From Diadema setosum (lineage: Eukaryota; Echinodermata; Echinoidea; Diadematoida; Diadematidae), in the NCBI RefSeq assembly GCF_964275005.1, contig NC_092704.1:4415548-4479547 (forward strand): DNA of 64,000 nt, given 5' to 3'. Position 1 is the stretch's first letter, and each line of letters begins with the position of its first letter. A program made the translations under genes and the position numbers. Below, piece by piece: positions 11,380-22,655 of the stretch. Below the pieces are notes generated by a model. The model had not been told where the DNA came from. It ran no database searches and worked only from the letters and a program-made list of their open reading frames with translations.

Positions 11380-13922
11380 TCTATCAGTAATAATGCAGTA
11401 CAAGATGAGGAGGGTTGCATATTCCTTGTGCTTTAGGCAGGAGCTTCACACAGGTGGAAGATTCAAAGTCTGTTGTCATGATAATGAGTTTGAGTCTTTG
11501 CATACAACCTTTTTAAAAAAAAAAATAATTCAACAAAATGGCTGATTTTTGTTTGGTACCCCGGGATACCATTTATGTCATATCTCAGGCAAAACTAGAC
11601 ATGTCTGAAAACTTTCAATAGGTTGAGAAACCCACCAGGCTATCTCCCGGAGCTCCTCTTTCCCAGCTGGACACGAGCGTCGAAAATTCCGTTTGATTTC
11701 TTAAGCTCCTTTTTCTTGAACTATTCTAATGTGCGAAAATGGAGCCGCCGCAACTCTTGAATTTCACCACTTTTTCGAGAGGTAGACTAACTGTCGTTTC
11801 AACCGAATTTAGCTGGAGACCCAAATAAATCAAAGCCGTCTTTAATAGGTGTTGTACTTGATTTCTCGAAGTTGACTAGGAGCCCTAAGTTTGTCAACAA
11901 TTCGACGGCACATGTAGTGTTTTGTGCGCTCTCTTCTTGGGAACATGCAAAAATGAGAATGTCATCCAAATAAATAACTGCACGAATTCCCTTTAACATC
12001 AAAGGGACGAAATGACAGATTTCATGACTTCAGTAAAAACTCGGGGGGGGGGGGGGGGGGGGCGAGCATAAGCCGAAAGGTAAACAATTAAAACAGTAGA
12101 ATTTTCCATTGCATGAAAAACATTGTGAAATAAGCGTCTTTCAAATCAATTGTCGTGAAATAATCGAATGGCAATAACAATTCCTTAACATCTCTGAACG
12201 TTTCCATTTTAAAATGTTCATGTTTTACAAAGGCGTTCAGGTTCTTCAGATTGATAATCGGTCTGAGATCTCCTGATTTTTTAGGAACTGTGAATATAGT
12301 GGATAAAAAGGCAACATCTCCCTTAGCAATCTCGCTAATTGCACCTTTCTGGCAAAGCAAATTGACTTCTTTTTCGATGGCAGCTTTCTCTTCGTGGGAG
12401 AAAGGAAAGGAAAGAGAGTTTCGTGATTGTTTGGGAGTAGAATCAAAATTGATTTTGTAGCCAGTGATGGCATCAATTACCCACTGATTGGATGTTATAG
12501 CCGACCAAGCGTGTCTGAAGAGCCTGAGTCTTCCTGCCTGGAATTGTTGATGTTTTGAACTTACTAGTTTTTTGAAGAGTCGTCACAGGCATTTCGCTGC
12601 TGGCCAGCAGTATCCCGAAATCTCGGAGGGGGAGGACGAGAGATCACGGCAGGCCGGAACAATCTCTGTGGAGGTCCGTGGCGGTTGCCCGACCGCGTAT
12701 CGCGGTGGTTGTCATACGGGCGAAACGCGGGACGTCTGCCACTCGTGAGGTTGCCGAAACGGCGGCGGTATCTTCCTACCGACGGGGCGATCTTCTACCC
12801 TACCAAATAGGTTTCTCCCACTGATTTCAAGGTCGCCAAAAGGTCACCGCTGAAAAGTGTCTGACCCACTGGCACGGTTCGGCTGCAAATTCCATGATAC
12901 TTGGGGTTGAAAGATGGCTTTAGATCTTCTCGGCGCTTCATCGAGATTTCATACGTGGCGTGACCCGCCAGCGTTATCCCATCCAGCGCCAATCATTTGA
13001 CGCGGCTCACATCAACTGCCCTCTTGTTGGCGGCGGCATCATGAAGTTCTGCCAGGATATGGGCGTAAGGGATCATTCCTCGCACTGCAGCCTTTTGAAG
13101 TTTTTTGGACTCGCGAGTCGGCCGCTCTAGCTCTGGTAGGAATGGACGCCCATACATTCGTAGTTGTTCATCGACACAGGGAGCACACAGCGCTGGGGCG
13201 TTTGCAGGTGTCAGATATTGCTTATCCAGTTTTTCGAGACACTCAAGTCTTTGGTGGCATGGTCACGGCTTTTGTTAGCTGGGTAGAAAGTGCGTCGAAA
13301 ACGGGCTTTCCAAGCACCTCAGGGCCATGACCATATAATTCGTCGTCAGAGTCAAAGCCAGTGTTTTTGTTCACTTGTGCAGCGGAGAAAATCTCAAGGT
13401 CCGCTTCTGGGTCATAGCTGACCTGACGGCTTGGGGATGACATGCCTGATACAACAGACTCCTCTGCAAAGATGCTTAACAAGTCATCTTCATTGTCCCG
13501 GCTACACCGAGGATGCCCGCTGGCAGTTTGGGCACATGCTTTGCATGCTGCCCGGCGGAATGTTGAGCGTCAGATGGTTGGTTCTCCATTAAAGCTGCTA
13601 GTTGTGTTTTTAACCGTTCGAAATCCGCCATCGACGGCACAGCAGCTGTGGACGGGACTGGGCCCGTTGACTGTCCCCCGACTTCCGACATATCCATAGT
13701 TGAGAAAACTGCATATGATAAGAGGAAGACGTAACCTCCTGCCGTTCACACAAGAAAAAGATGAGAGGCGTGGAATATCCACCTCCTTTGTATACACTCG
13801 AAGACTCAAACTCATTATCATGACAATAGACTTTGAATCTTCCACGTGTGTGAAGCTCCTGCCTAAAGCACGAGTAATATGCAACCCTCTGAAGCTTGTA
13901 CGAAGTATTACGTGATAGAATT
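11380..13922 (-). mobile_element. DIRS-type retroelement fossil with inverted terminal repeats
   Basis: Inverted repeats of about 130 bases bound the element (left about 11380-11508, right about 13787-13922). Inside, on the minus strand, are a region that could be the gag-like first gene (about 12800-13700) and reverse-transcriptase blocks (about 11800-12480). The blocks keep a PKKSG-x-x-RPI stretch, a D-L-K-D-A-Y-F stretch and a YLDD-type motif, which resemble DIRS reverse transcriptases. Inverted rather than direct terminal repeats also fit DIRS. It is short for the family and clearly broken, with several interruptions and missing parts, so it looks old and dead. Confidence 0.65.
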
Positions 13923-14190
13923 GACAAATCACCCTACATCAACATAATTTTGCACGGAATTAATCAGTGTTTTTTCTTTCTTTCTTTCTTTTTTCCTCTG
14001 GCTACTACATGTACTAATAGACTGATAAATTCTGTGCATGTTTACACATATACATTAATGTAGGGCAATTTGTCAGTCAGTTGCAGTAAAAATATGCAAA
14101 CCTTGATGCAAGAATTCATTAATTTGTATTATAAACCCGATATTGTTGCAAACAGTGCCCAAAGTCCCTGGCACAGAAAAAGTTCCAGTG

Positions 14191-14598
14191 TATGTGACTG
14201 TGCACCAAAAAATAAACAAAAAGTCGCGCCCCTTGATTTTACGTGAGGACTCGTAAAAGGTGAAATGGGTCAACCGAGTCAATCTTGAGTTTCTCATATT
14301 TTCTGGAAGAGCTATCCTTCTTCTACATTATTCTTAAGTTTGGTATCATAGTTTTGTCCCTTTAATCGCACAGCTAGCATGGCTTGGAAAAGATTAAGCG
14401 CTTGAATAGACCCTGTACTTCCGAGCCTCTTTTCTCAATTCACACTTTTCCAGAGTGTGTGCTTTTTTCCATTATTTTGATAGGATAGGAGAGTCCATTT
14501 GAATTGAGTTAAGGCTTAGAGTCTGCTTTTTCAGAATCTACTAACTAAAAATCCATGTCTGGCGAGTTTTTGTTGGTTTTGTGATGCAGGGTCACATA
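14191..14598. mobile_element. MITE family T1 (TATGTGACC ends), copy 1
   Basis: The left end is TATGTGACTGTGCACCA and the right end GGTGCAGGGTCACATA-like, giving inverted termini with a TA target. Relatives: 34290-37125 (carrying a LINE), 37984-38340 (incomplete) and 40808-41400. The interior phrases CACAGCTAGCA and CCATGTCTGGCGA are shared by the copies. Confidence 0.65.
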
Positions 14599-14599
14599 C

Positions 14600-15340
14600 A
14601 GTGTATTGGGGAATTTACACCAAACAGTGAATTGAGTGAATGCAGCAATTACATAGTAGAACACATCAGTGAAGGTTTGACCAAAAAAAAAAAAAAAAAA
14701 AAAAGAAATACAGTAGTATCTGTTAAAAATTTTTGAATTTTTGAAATTTTGGTGACAAGACCACTGGATTAAAACACTACTACATATCATGACATCACAT
14801 ATGAGCGGCAGTATAGAGAAAATATAAAGAAAATTCCACACAATATTTCATATGAAAAGTACACATTCCCTGGAATTGTTACTGACATAAGATTATATCA
14901 AAGATTATGTCATTTCCCCTGCTATTAAAAGTGTAGTGCTCTTTCACTATGGTAGAAAAGTGCAAGTATTTTGAATCTTGCTTATATTTTCTTTATATTG
15001 TAGTTCATGTGTGATATCATGATCTTAAGTAGTCTCCTGATCCAGTGGTGTTGTCACCAAAACTTCAAAAATTCATCACTTTTGAACAAATTGTCTGATT
15101 TTCCATAAGCTTTCACAGATGTATTGTACTAATATTGCTGCACTCACTCAATATCCACGTGTAGTTATACATTGTGTTGGGGCAAGTTCCCAGGGCTATG
15201 ATGTCATAAAGGTTGGATGGAATTAAGTTATTTAGTTGTAAATGTTTTCACCAAATCTAGGTGACAAGAATCCTACAGGCCACAACCATAAACTCAAATT
15301 TGCTTTGCATCAGATGATGTCATATACTGGCAGGGCCAGC
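14600..15340. repeat. Dispersed repeat family D1, copies 1-2
   Basis: Phrases such as GAATGCAGCAATT, CATCAGTGAAGGTTTGA and TGACATCA recur here and again at 16010-16330, 44880-45110, 47280-47900 and 54960-55440. Two partial copies appear to lie here head to head. No coding capacity seen. Confidence 0.45.
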
Positions 15341-15359
15341 AGAGTACAATGTATTTTTA

Positions 15360-15762
15360 AAATCCGAAAAAAAAAGGTCCTCAGCTCATCTCTCTCCTTC
15401 CACTTCTGGGTTTCTTAGTAAAAAAAAAAAAAAAAAAGGTCCTCAGTTCATCTCTCTCCATCCACTTCTGTGTTTCTTCAGCTGACAAGCAAAGAAAAAA
15501 AAAGAAAGAAAAGAAAAGAAAAGAAAAAAATAAGGTCTCCAGCGGAAAAACGTAACCTTACTGCACTCACACTCCAAATTCTCTATCTGTATTTCTTTTT
15601 AATGCCACTTGCGTACTTCCAGGTTTTTAAAAAAAAAGTGGGGGGGGGGGGCCCAAAGTGATGACACCTTATGTATTCCTTTGTATGGTGCACAAAAAGT
15701 GGGGGGGAGGGGGGGGGGGTGCAAGCCCCCCTGGCTCCCCCGATTCTGCCGACCATGACTGG
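15360..15762. repeat. Dispersed repeat, second copy of 3585-4445 type
   Basis: Repeats the AAGGTCCTCAG..CATCTCTC units, then GGAAAAACGTAACCTTA, the phrase GGGCCCAAAGTGATGAC, a G-run and a C-rich end, in the same order as in the first intron of gene A. Confidence 0.55.
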
Positions 15763-16009
15763 TACTCTGAACTTTCTCTTACTCTACTCGTGTATTCATA
15801 TTTCTATTCAATGATTAGGCAGCTTCTGACTATGCCTTTTGAATGTCATTATTGTAGTTTGGTTGCACACCACAGAAGGTTCATAGGAAGGCCACAAATT
15901 TGTTTGATGTGATTCCATGCCAAGTAGGATAATTACAATTTTGTATATAAATTATGTGAAGATTGGTGTGTCTGTCAGTGGGAGACATGTGTAGCAATGA
16001 CATATTTAA

Positions 16010-16330
16010 ATGACAAGTTCACTGCAATAATGTATATGTGGATCTAGTGAATGCAGCAATATCAGTAGAAGAAATCAGTGAAAGTTTGAGGAGTATCGAA
16101 CAACCTGTATGACATCAGTGAGAGGGGGAGGAATATCGGACAATCTTTTCGAAAGTTATGGAATTTAAAGTTTATGTGAAATCACTGCTAGATGAGAAGA
16201 CTTCTACGGTTTATGATGTCACATGCATTGAATGATATAATGAAAATACAATTGTATAAAGAGAATTCACAAAATTTCATTTTTTTTTTTTTTTTTTTTG
16301 GAAGAAAGTGCTCATTCCCATAACTTGTTA
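16010..16330. repeat. Dispersed repeat D1, copy 3
   Basis: Shares GAATGCAGCAATA, AATCAGTGAAAGTTTGA, GAGAAGACTTCTACGG-like and a T-run after CAAAATTTCA with the other D1 copies. Confidence 0.45.
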
Positions 16331-16409
16331 CTGACATTACATGTAACTCCCTCCTGGCTTCTGAAAGAGGCAAGTCAAGTGTTTGCTTGATGTGCAAGAA
16401 AAGGGAAAA

Positions 16410-16664
16410 TATGAAGAGTTTGTTTGCAAAAACCGATAAGTCCATTTTTGAAGATTTTGAAGTACGGTCTCTGTCATAAAGTACAAAATAATACCTTTTA
16501 AATGATATATTGGTCACTACATAAAAAGGCACATTTTTGAAGTTATGGCCAAAAGAAGCACATTTTTTCTTTTTATTCTCTTTATTTTTCATGACCTTTA
16601 ATCGCAAATATCTCCATTTGGCAAATATGGACTTCTCGGTTTTTGCAAACAAACTCTTCATTAT
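16410..16664. mobile_element. MITE with long inverted ends, copy 2 (partner 5702-5971)
   Basis: The arms GAAGAGTTTGTTTGCAAAAA and its complement at 16640-16664 are near perfect. The interior matches the copy in the second intron of gene A. Confidence 0.7.
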
Positions 16665-16937
16665 GTTTGGTGGAGTATGTGTAGTCTGAGAACTGTAATA
16701 CAGGGGAGATTGTGATGCAAAAAATTGTGTGTGTATACATGATGTAGTTTGGTGTGCATGAAAAACAATTAATGGGAAAATGAAGATATGTCAGCTTTTT
16801 CTTGCATAAAACATGTTTGCAAAAACACATTTCTTGCTATTATTGGGATTTGCAATATGATCTAGATTTAGTTTTAGAAGAATATCAAAACGAGCCACGC
16901 AAAACAAAATCGCTATGCAGGAAAGACTTCCCCACTC

Positions 16938-17174
16938 CATACTTGCCAACTAGTAAGATTTTATTAGATTCAGTAAGATTTCTTACGTTTAAAATAGCAA
17001 AATCAGATTTTCTGTCAGAGAAATCAGATTTTTAAAAAATATTTAGATATACCTTTCATGTGTATTTTCTGAAGATTTGACCGAAAATAAGATTTTTAAC
17101 TTCAGTTTGCATATAAAATAAGATTTTTGCAATCCACAAGTAAGATATTTCGTCTTGAAATGTTGGCAGGTATG
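16938..17174. mobile_element. Short inverted-repeat element with 6-bp target duplication
   Basis: Starts CATACTTGCCAAC and ends GTTGGCAGGTATG, flanked on both sides by CCACTC. The interior is built from repeated AATCAGATTTT and TAAGATTTTT-like words. A copy in opposite orientation is at 27984-28220, where it landed in a CA-rich tract. No protein is encoded; superfamily not assigned. Confidence 0.7.
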
Positions 17175-17349
17175 CCACTCATATTCATGCGAGGAGTAGA
17201 GTCATGTACTGTACATGTTCACGTATATGATGATGATGTAAGCGTGCCGTCTCTTGCGCTGGAAATTTTTACCCGTCGTGTTTCCCACGGCTCCTCTGCT
17301 ACATGATGACATGCTCACTTGCTACTCTCCAGTAAGTTCTTTACTCCAG

Positions 17350-17584
17350 TACTGTAAAAGCGGATATTTTTGCACGAGAAATTTTTCATGCTGGGCTGGG
17401 TGAGATGAATTTTTATGTTTTTTTTTTTTTTTTATTATGTGTAATCAAGACATGTAATAGTGCTAAAGCTGTAGATACCGTCTAATAAGCAAAAATATTG
17501 GCATGTTTTTGTATTCAGACCATCTTCTCGTTGGGTGAAATGTGTGAAAATTTCAACATTGCAAAAATTTCCGCTTTTATGGTA
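17350..17584. mobile_element. MITE with TACTGTAAAAGCGGA ends
   Basis: The left end TACTGTAAAAGCGGA is mirrored by TCCGCTTTTATGGTA on the right, with a TA target as in Tc1/mariner-type elements. A related left end lies near 49908 (ACTGTAAAGGCGAA). Confidence 0.6.
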
Positions 17585-18367
17585 CTATGTAGTCTAGTGA
17601 TTCAAGTAGGGTCTATATCACTTTAATACAATGTAGTATCACTAATAGTCTTACAATTAGACTCGGTACTGACAGTAGTCTACACGAGTACTACAAGGTA
17701 ATCCTTGATAGCCTTGCTGCCAGTGTCCAGGGCCCTAGGATGACTGCATAGATTACAGATCTAGATTAGTAGTAGAGATAAAGTCTGTGTCTATTGATGA
17801 TAGAACATGTCCCTGGTCTGGGACCAGGACACCTGTATACCGTAAGATGAGATAGGATATTTGTCAATCAGTTATAATAAAACAACTCCGCACAAGAATT
17901 CATTAGTTTGAATGTTATGAATTGCTCAATATTTCACATTACATCTATGGCAAAGGACTGTTTAATAGTTTTTTGACAGCCCTACGGGAAATTTGATTCC
18001 TTATTACGAATTAAACTTAAACAGGTTACCGGTAATTACCAATGCATGTTTTTTTATCAAATCGTTCCAGTTTTATGATGCTCGTCTCCTTTAAAAAAAA
18101 AAATCAAGCCAGATATACAATGTTTAACACCTTTATGTATCTCCCACGAGCATAGAATTACATGCGTTTTACATGTCTTTCAAACTCCCTCTTCCTCTTT
18201 GTCTTCTCCCGTATTTCACCCATGTTTCACTCTTTCCTCTACTTTCACACTTTCAATCCTTTAAAGAAGAGAGGACCACCTATGACTCCTCGTTATGTGA
18301 CAAATTGGTTTCTCGTTTAAATTTGTGTTTTTTAATCTACTCTTCTGCTCTCCTCTCTGTGCCACAG
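17585..18367. other. Region upstream of gene C, no exon resolved
   Basis: No first exon or promoter could be fixed. The final 60 bases are strongly pyrimidine-rich and end in GTGCCACAG, a good acceptor for the gene C exon. Confidence 0.4.
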
Positions 18368-20551
18368 TCATCCAACCAGTCACAAGGTGCCTCTTCTACA
18401 GTATCTCCAAATCTACCTCAATCTTGGCAGCCAGAAGAGTCTCCGGCAGCATCCCTCACTCGGCGTTTTTCTTCTCGTCAGTCAGACTCTCTTAAGGTCA
18501 CTAGTTGCGCATCGCAAAGGTATGCAAAGCAAGAAACATCCAGACATAAGAAAGCAGCCTACAAGCCACCGTGGAGATATTGTATCTTTTGCAAACAGTT
18601 TACATCAGCATTAATAAATCATCTTGTCAGAATACACAAAGATGAGGAGAGAATAAGAAAAGCCTTTCTACTCCCGAAGAACCAAAGACGAGAGGAAATA
18701 TATCGCATCAGACTAGAAGGGATCTCGGAAGTCAGTGAACGGAAAGTGAGGAACGACGAGTCTTTGTATGAGATGCAAAGAGCATTGCTAAAAAAAAATA
18801 TTATGATCTGTGAATTATGCTGTGGTGCTTATGCTGTAAGCTACATGAAGACACATCTGCTCACGTGTAAAAAGTCATTGAGCTGTTATAGCATCCCAAC
18901 ATCCCTTCCTACAGATGCCCCATTTGTCAGTGATGCCTGTGCAGCAGTATCTTCTACTCTTCCTCAATTGTCCGACCAGCCACAGGAAAGCTCTTCTCTG
19001 TCAGTGAACAAGTGTAGTCGTGATGCTAGTGCTGTGTCTTGTAGTGGCAGTAAAGGGAATGATCCACATGCACTTACTGAACCCAAGAGAAGGCAATTAA
19101 ACAATCCAGCATACTGCATTGATGATGAAGATGATGACGATGACGACGATGATGAAGATGGCAAGAACATCCCAACATCCCTTCCTACAGATGCCCCATT
19201 TGTCAGTGATACCTCTGCAGCAGTATCTTCTACTCTTCCTCAATTGTCCGACCAGCCACAGGAAAGCTCTTCTCTGTCAGTGAATGAGTGTAGTCGTGAT
19301 GCTAGTGCTGTGTCTTGTAGTGGCAGTAAAGGGAATGATCCACATGCACTTACTGAAGCCAAGAGAAGGCGATTAAACGATCCTACATACTGCATCGATG
19401 ATGATGATGGTGATGATGATGACGATGACGACGACGATGATAAAGATGACAGTGATCCAGACTATGTTCCATCTGATTCTGATTCATTCGATCAAGGAAG
19501 TGATGATTTCCCTGCGAAAAAATCCTCTACGATTCATGAGCACTCTGATGTCAGCTGTGAAGAAAAAGTACTGCACAAAAAATCTTCTACAGTCAGTAGT
19601 TGTATGTCTGAAAGCTCTGCACAGCAAGAAACATGTGGTGGTAAGAAAGCAGCCTATAAGAAACCAAAGAGATATTGCATCTATTGCAAACGGTTCATAA
19701 CACAATTATCCAAGCATCTTCGCAGAAAACACCGAAAGGAACAGAGAGTGAAAAATGCCCTTCGTCTCCCAAAGAAACGAAGAATAGAAGAATTTGAACG
19801 CATAAGAAAAGAAGGGACCTTGGAAGTGAATAAACAGAGAGCGAGAGATGGTGAGTTGTATGAGACGGAAAGGACATCATCATCACTCAGTAGAGACATT
19901 ATGATCTGTGGCTCATGCTCTGGTGCATATTCTTCAGAGTACATAAGGAGACATATGCACCGCTGCAAAAAGTTGCCTAGCCTGTACATCCCAGCATCCT
20001 TTCTTAAGACAGTGGAAAGTATGGACGCCCAGTTTGTCAGTGAAGTTGTGGATAAATTCAGAAAAGATGAAATTGGCCTGTTATGTCAGCAAGACCCGGT
20101 TCTTCTTGATATCGGACAGAGACTGTGGTCAAATCGTGTAGAAAAAAAAATCAAGGTAACCTCCGCGAGAAGATGTGTCATGACTGACATGCGGCGGCTG
20201 GCAGGGCTCTACCTTGCCATGAAGGATGCTCAGGAGAAGCTTGGACCCTTACCAGTAAATGCCCAGAATGTGTCAGACTTATTTCAGGGGTCAAATTTCA
20301 GGCACCTGGAAGATGCCGTTGAGAAGCTCACAGTACATGAAGAGGGTAGTGAAGGTGTTGGCATGAAGGCAGCTGCACTGAAAGTGACGTTGTTCTCTTT
20401 GCTTAAGTCGGTCTGCAAAATCCTTAAAGCTATGTTTCTCATGGATAACCAGGACTCTGAGTCAGACCAGCTAGACAAGTTTGCAGCAGTCTTGGACTTG
20501 AAACGCAGCAATGGCTATGGAGTTGCCCCTGAACCATCTCAATCAGAATAG
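18368..20551 (+). CDS. Gene C: duplicated zinc-module protein related to Crypton/tyrosine-recombinase accessory regions
   Basis: An open frame runs from the acceptor TCTGTGCCACAG (exon start 18368, phase 0) to TAG at 20549-20551, about 727 residues. An alternative ATG lies upstream at 18173, but that part reads like a pyrimidine tract. Two copies of one module are seen: RYCIFCKQF..H..H, a basic helix with an LPK motif, then MICELC..H..C; and RYCIYCKRF..H..H with the same helix, then MICGSC..H..C. Between them lie two tandem copies of a 92-residue linker with Asp-rich tails. The C-terminus is helical, with RRLAGLYLAM-like and FRHLEDAV motifs. From memory this order matches metazoan proteins that continue into a tyrosine-recombinase-like domain; here the frame stops first. 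It could be a domesticated N-terminal piece, a gene with further exons, or a truncated copy. Confidence 0.7.
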   Translation, partial: SSNQSQGASSTVSPNLPQSWQPEESPAASLTRRFSSRQSDSLKVTSCASQRYAKQETSRHKKAAYKPPWRYCIFCKQFTSALINHLVRIHKDEERIRKAFLLPKNQRREEIYRIRLEGISEVSERKVRNDESLYEMQRALLKKNIMICELCCGAYAVSYMKTHLLTCKKSLSCYSIPTSLPTDAPFVSDACAAVSSTLPQLSDQPQESSSLSVNKCSRDASAVSCSGSKGNDPHALTEPKRRQLNNPAYCIDDEDDDDDDDDEDGKNIPTSLPTDAPFVSDTSAAVSSTLPQLSDQPQESSSLSVNECSRDASAVSCSGSKGNDPHALTEAKRRRLNDPTYCIDDDDGDDDDDDDDDDKDDSDPDYVPSDSDSFDQGSDDFPAKKSSTIHEHSDVSCEEKVLHKKSSTVSSCMSESSAQQETCGGKKAAYKKPKRYCIYCKRFITQLSKHLRRKHRKEQRVKNALRLPKKRRIEEFERIRKEGTLEVNKQRARDGELYETERTSSSLSRDIMICGSCSGAYSSEYIRRHMHRCKKLPSLYIPASFLKTVESMDAQFVSEVVDKFRKDEIGLLCQQDPVLLDIGQRLWSNRVEKKIKVTSARRCVMTDMRRLAGLYLAMKDAQEKLGPLPVNAQNVSDLFQGSNFRHLEDAVEKLTVHEEGSEGVGMKAAALKVTLFSLLKSVCKILKAMFLMDNQDSESDQLDKFAAVLDLKRSNGYGVAPEPSQSE
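18893..19444 (+). repeat. In-frame 276-nt tandem duplication inside gene C
   Basis: ATCCCAACATCCCTTCC begins at 18893 and again at 19169, a period of 276 bases (92 codons). Both copies end in GAT/GAC runs that code for Asp tracts. Few differences separate the copies (for example GCC versus ACC, AAG versus GAG), so the duplication is fairly recent and kept the frame. Confidence 0.9.
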
Positions 20552-20639
20552 AGAGGAGATGAGAGGGCTCAGTGGCGAGACTCTGGAATTAGACATTGAA
20601 GCTGTCACAGAGTACACACCCACAGAATTTTTGAGCTTG

Positions 20640-20826
20640 TACAGTGGACTTCATTATAGTGAAGTCCTTGGGACCAGGAGTTTTCTTTTGTTATATCATA
20701 ATTTCATTCTAACCAACAAATGAGCAATAAGAATACATAGACCAAATAATGTTGCAACCTGAATTTTACTTTGTTGTAACCCAAATTTCATCATAACCAT
20801 GTTCATTAGAAGGGGGGTGCACTGTG
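20640..20826. mobile_element. MITE, pogo/Tigger-like family G1 copy 1
   Basis: Ends TACAGTGGACTTC and GGGTGCACTGTG are imperfect inverted repeats. The interior (TTTTGTTATATCA, AATACATAGA, AATGTTGCAACCTG, CTTTGTTGTAAC) recurs at 23052-23241, 25776-25969, 27324-27430, 48515-48688 and 52805-53206. TA targets and CAGTGNACTCC ends suggest the Tc1/mariner group, pogo/Tigger side. It begins 88 bases after the stop of gene C. Confidence 0.65.
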
Positions 20827-20831
20827 AGCTA

Positions 20832-20990
20832 TTTTAAGGGGCATTCCAGACAATTTTCATAATTTCACATCATGTAGTACACAAATCTACAGCTCCATGT
20901 ATTGATTTGTGGAATTTATTGTGGTCCATGAGCAGAGCAGCCAATAATCTGAAAATCTTAAACAAATTACACTCAGCAGTGTTGATGACA
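20832..20990. mobile_element. Partial MITE, family K3 (full copy 55449-55938)
   Basis: Starts TTTTAAGGGGCATTCCAGA and matches, in reverse, the right half of the element at 55449-55938 (ATTTTCATAATTTC, CATGTAGTAC, TTTGTGGAATTTATTG). Confidence 0.55.
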
Positions 20991-21984
20991 TGAGAGCCTG
21001 ACATATTTCAGAAATGTTGCAGTGTAATTCCATAATAACGCTTGCTTAACAAGTACACCTGTGTAGAATCTATGCTTGCCTTCATCTTTCTTTCTGCTTC
21101 CTTGAGCCCCAACTCACACATTCTTACAGTGAGGCTGCTTATGTATCATCCGTGTTCATTGCAAATTTTGAAAACATTATTCCTCATCCCAAGCATTATA
21201 CTGTATACAATTGTTCTTCAAATGTAAGTCTGAAAATCATCCGGAGGTCTTCTCTAGCTATCGCTGGTTATACAGTACATCTGAAAAGAATATAGTCATA
21301 CGATTGGTTGATTGTCCATCACCCGATATGTAGTTAAAGGTTTGGTCCATTACACGCCTTTGCTGTCAGTTGTGCATTTTTTTTGGAACAAATATGGATC
21401 ACATGGCTGATGTCATCAATATCCATTGACTCGGCTAGAAACATCACGATAAGCAAGCCTTTGCCACATGCACTCCACAGTTACAATACAAGCATGCTTT
21501 AGAAGCGCATATTTTGTCACTCATGTCACTGTACTGGACCGACTGTGACTGTGGTACTCATTCACCTTTCACATTCATATGAAAAACTTTCAACCTACAA
21601 TGTATTTTCTTTTTCCTATCATAATAAAAGAACACATGACTCACCTCTTTAAGAACACACGTTGTAACATGTAGGCCCTATTACAATTTGTACTCTCAAC
21701 ATACATGTATGTCAGAAGTTAATGTGTAATTTTCATGAAAAATCAATATTATGGAATTCTCTTACTACATGTACTATTGTATACTACAGTCAACCTTGCC
21801 TATTAGAGTCGAATCTATTTAGACTGAAGAAATAGCTTTGACTTATAAGAGAAAATTTGACTTATGAGGAACAAGTACCGGTACGCTTGGTACACGTGTA
21901 CGGTGTATCCTTGAAAAAGTTGTGTGCATAATGCTGTCAAGACAATACGTGTACACATTTGTAATGCAATAATACAGGTATACT

Positions 21985-22655
21985 TTTAAAGGGGATGGCC
22001 AGTAACTGATCAGTGGTAATCAGTGGGAATGCTGGGGGATGATTGCATTCCAATTCTTGTGGGATTCATTTAAGAGTACATTACACGTATATATCTATTG
22101 TTGTGTGAAAATTATTTGCTTCAGAATGGTCTCATATTCAAGTAATGTGCAGTTCAAGGCCCCGTCACTGTACAGGCATGCTAACCTGGATTGCACATTA
22201 CTTGAACATGAGACCATTCTAAACCAAATAATATTCACACCATAGATATATAATGCAGAGACTCCAACCCCAAGCACCTTCTGATCTGGAGATTCTCCCG
22301 CCTGAAACCCCTAGCAAACGGGAGACCCAGGTTTATGTGTGCGAAGCGCGAAGTTCCTAAGGTTATAGATGCTCTCTGGTGCTATCTAAGGCTTATTTTT
22401 GCAATATACGATAGCAATAAGTAAGAAATCCTTTCCAATGGGAGACATTGAGCCAGGGCGGGAGAAATTAAATCTCAAACGGGAGAACGGGAGATTTTGC
22501 AAAAGTGGGTTTTCGGCGGGAGATCTTCTGTCGAAAACGGGAGAGTTGGAGTCTCTGATAATGTACTCTTAAAATGAATCCCACAAGGATTGGAACAATC
22601 ATCCCCCAGGATTCCCACTGATTCCTATTGATCAGTTACTCGCCATCCCCTTTAA
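21985..22655. mobile_element. Foldback MITE family K2 copy 1, carrying a nested insertion
   Basis: The left arm (TTTAAAGGGGATGGCCAGTA..) and right arm (..TACTCGCCATCCCCTTTAA) are long complements, flanked by TTAA. The same palindrome without insertion is at 43763-44160. The right arm is split by the element at 22256-22557. AGGG-type termini with TTAA targets suggest Kolobok. Confidence 0.75.
22256..22557. mobile_element. Nested element with CAGAGACTCCAAC ends and 6-bp target duplication
   Basis: Begins CAGAGACTCCAAC, ends GTTGGAGTCTCTG, flanked by ATAATG on both sides. The interior is rich in GGGAGA words. The CAGAG ends recall hAT elements, but a 6-bp duplication is shorter than the usual 8, so the superfamily is left open. 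Confidence 0.75.

Noticed and set aside
18173-18367. Upstream extension of gene C to the ATG at 18173
   Set aside because: The added residues translate a pyrimidine tract (Leu/Pro/Phe/Ser-rich) and end at a good acceptor, so this is more likely intron.
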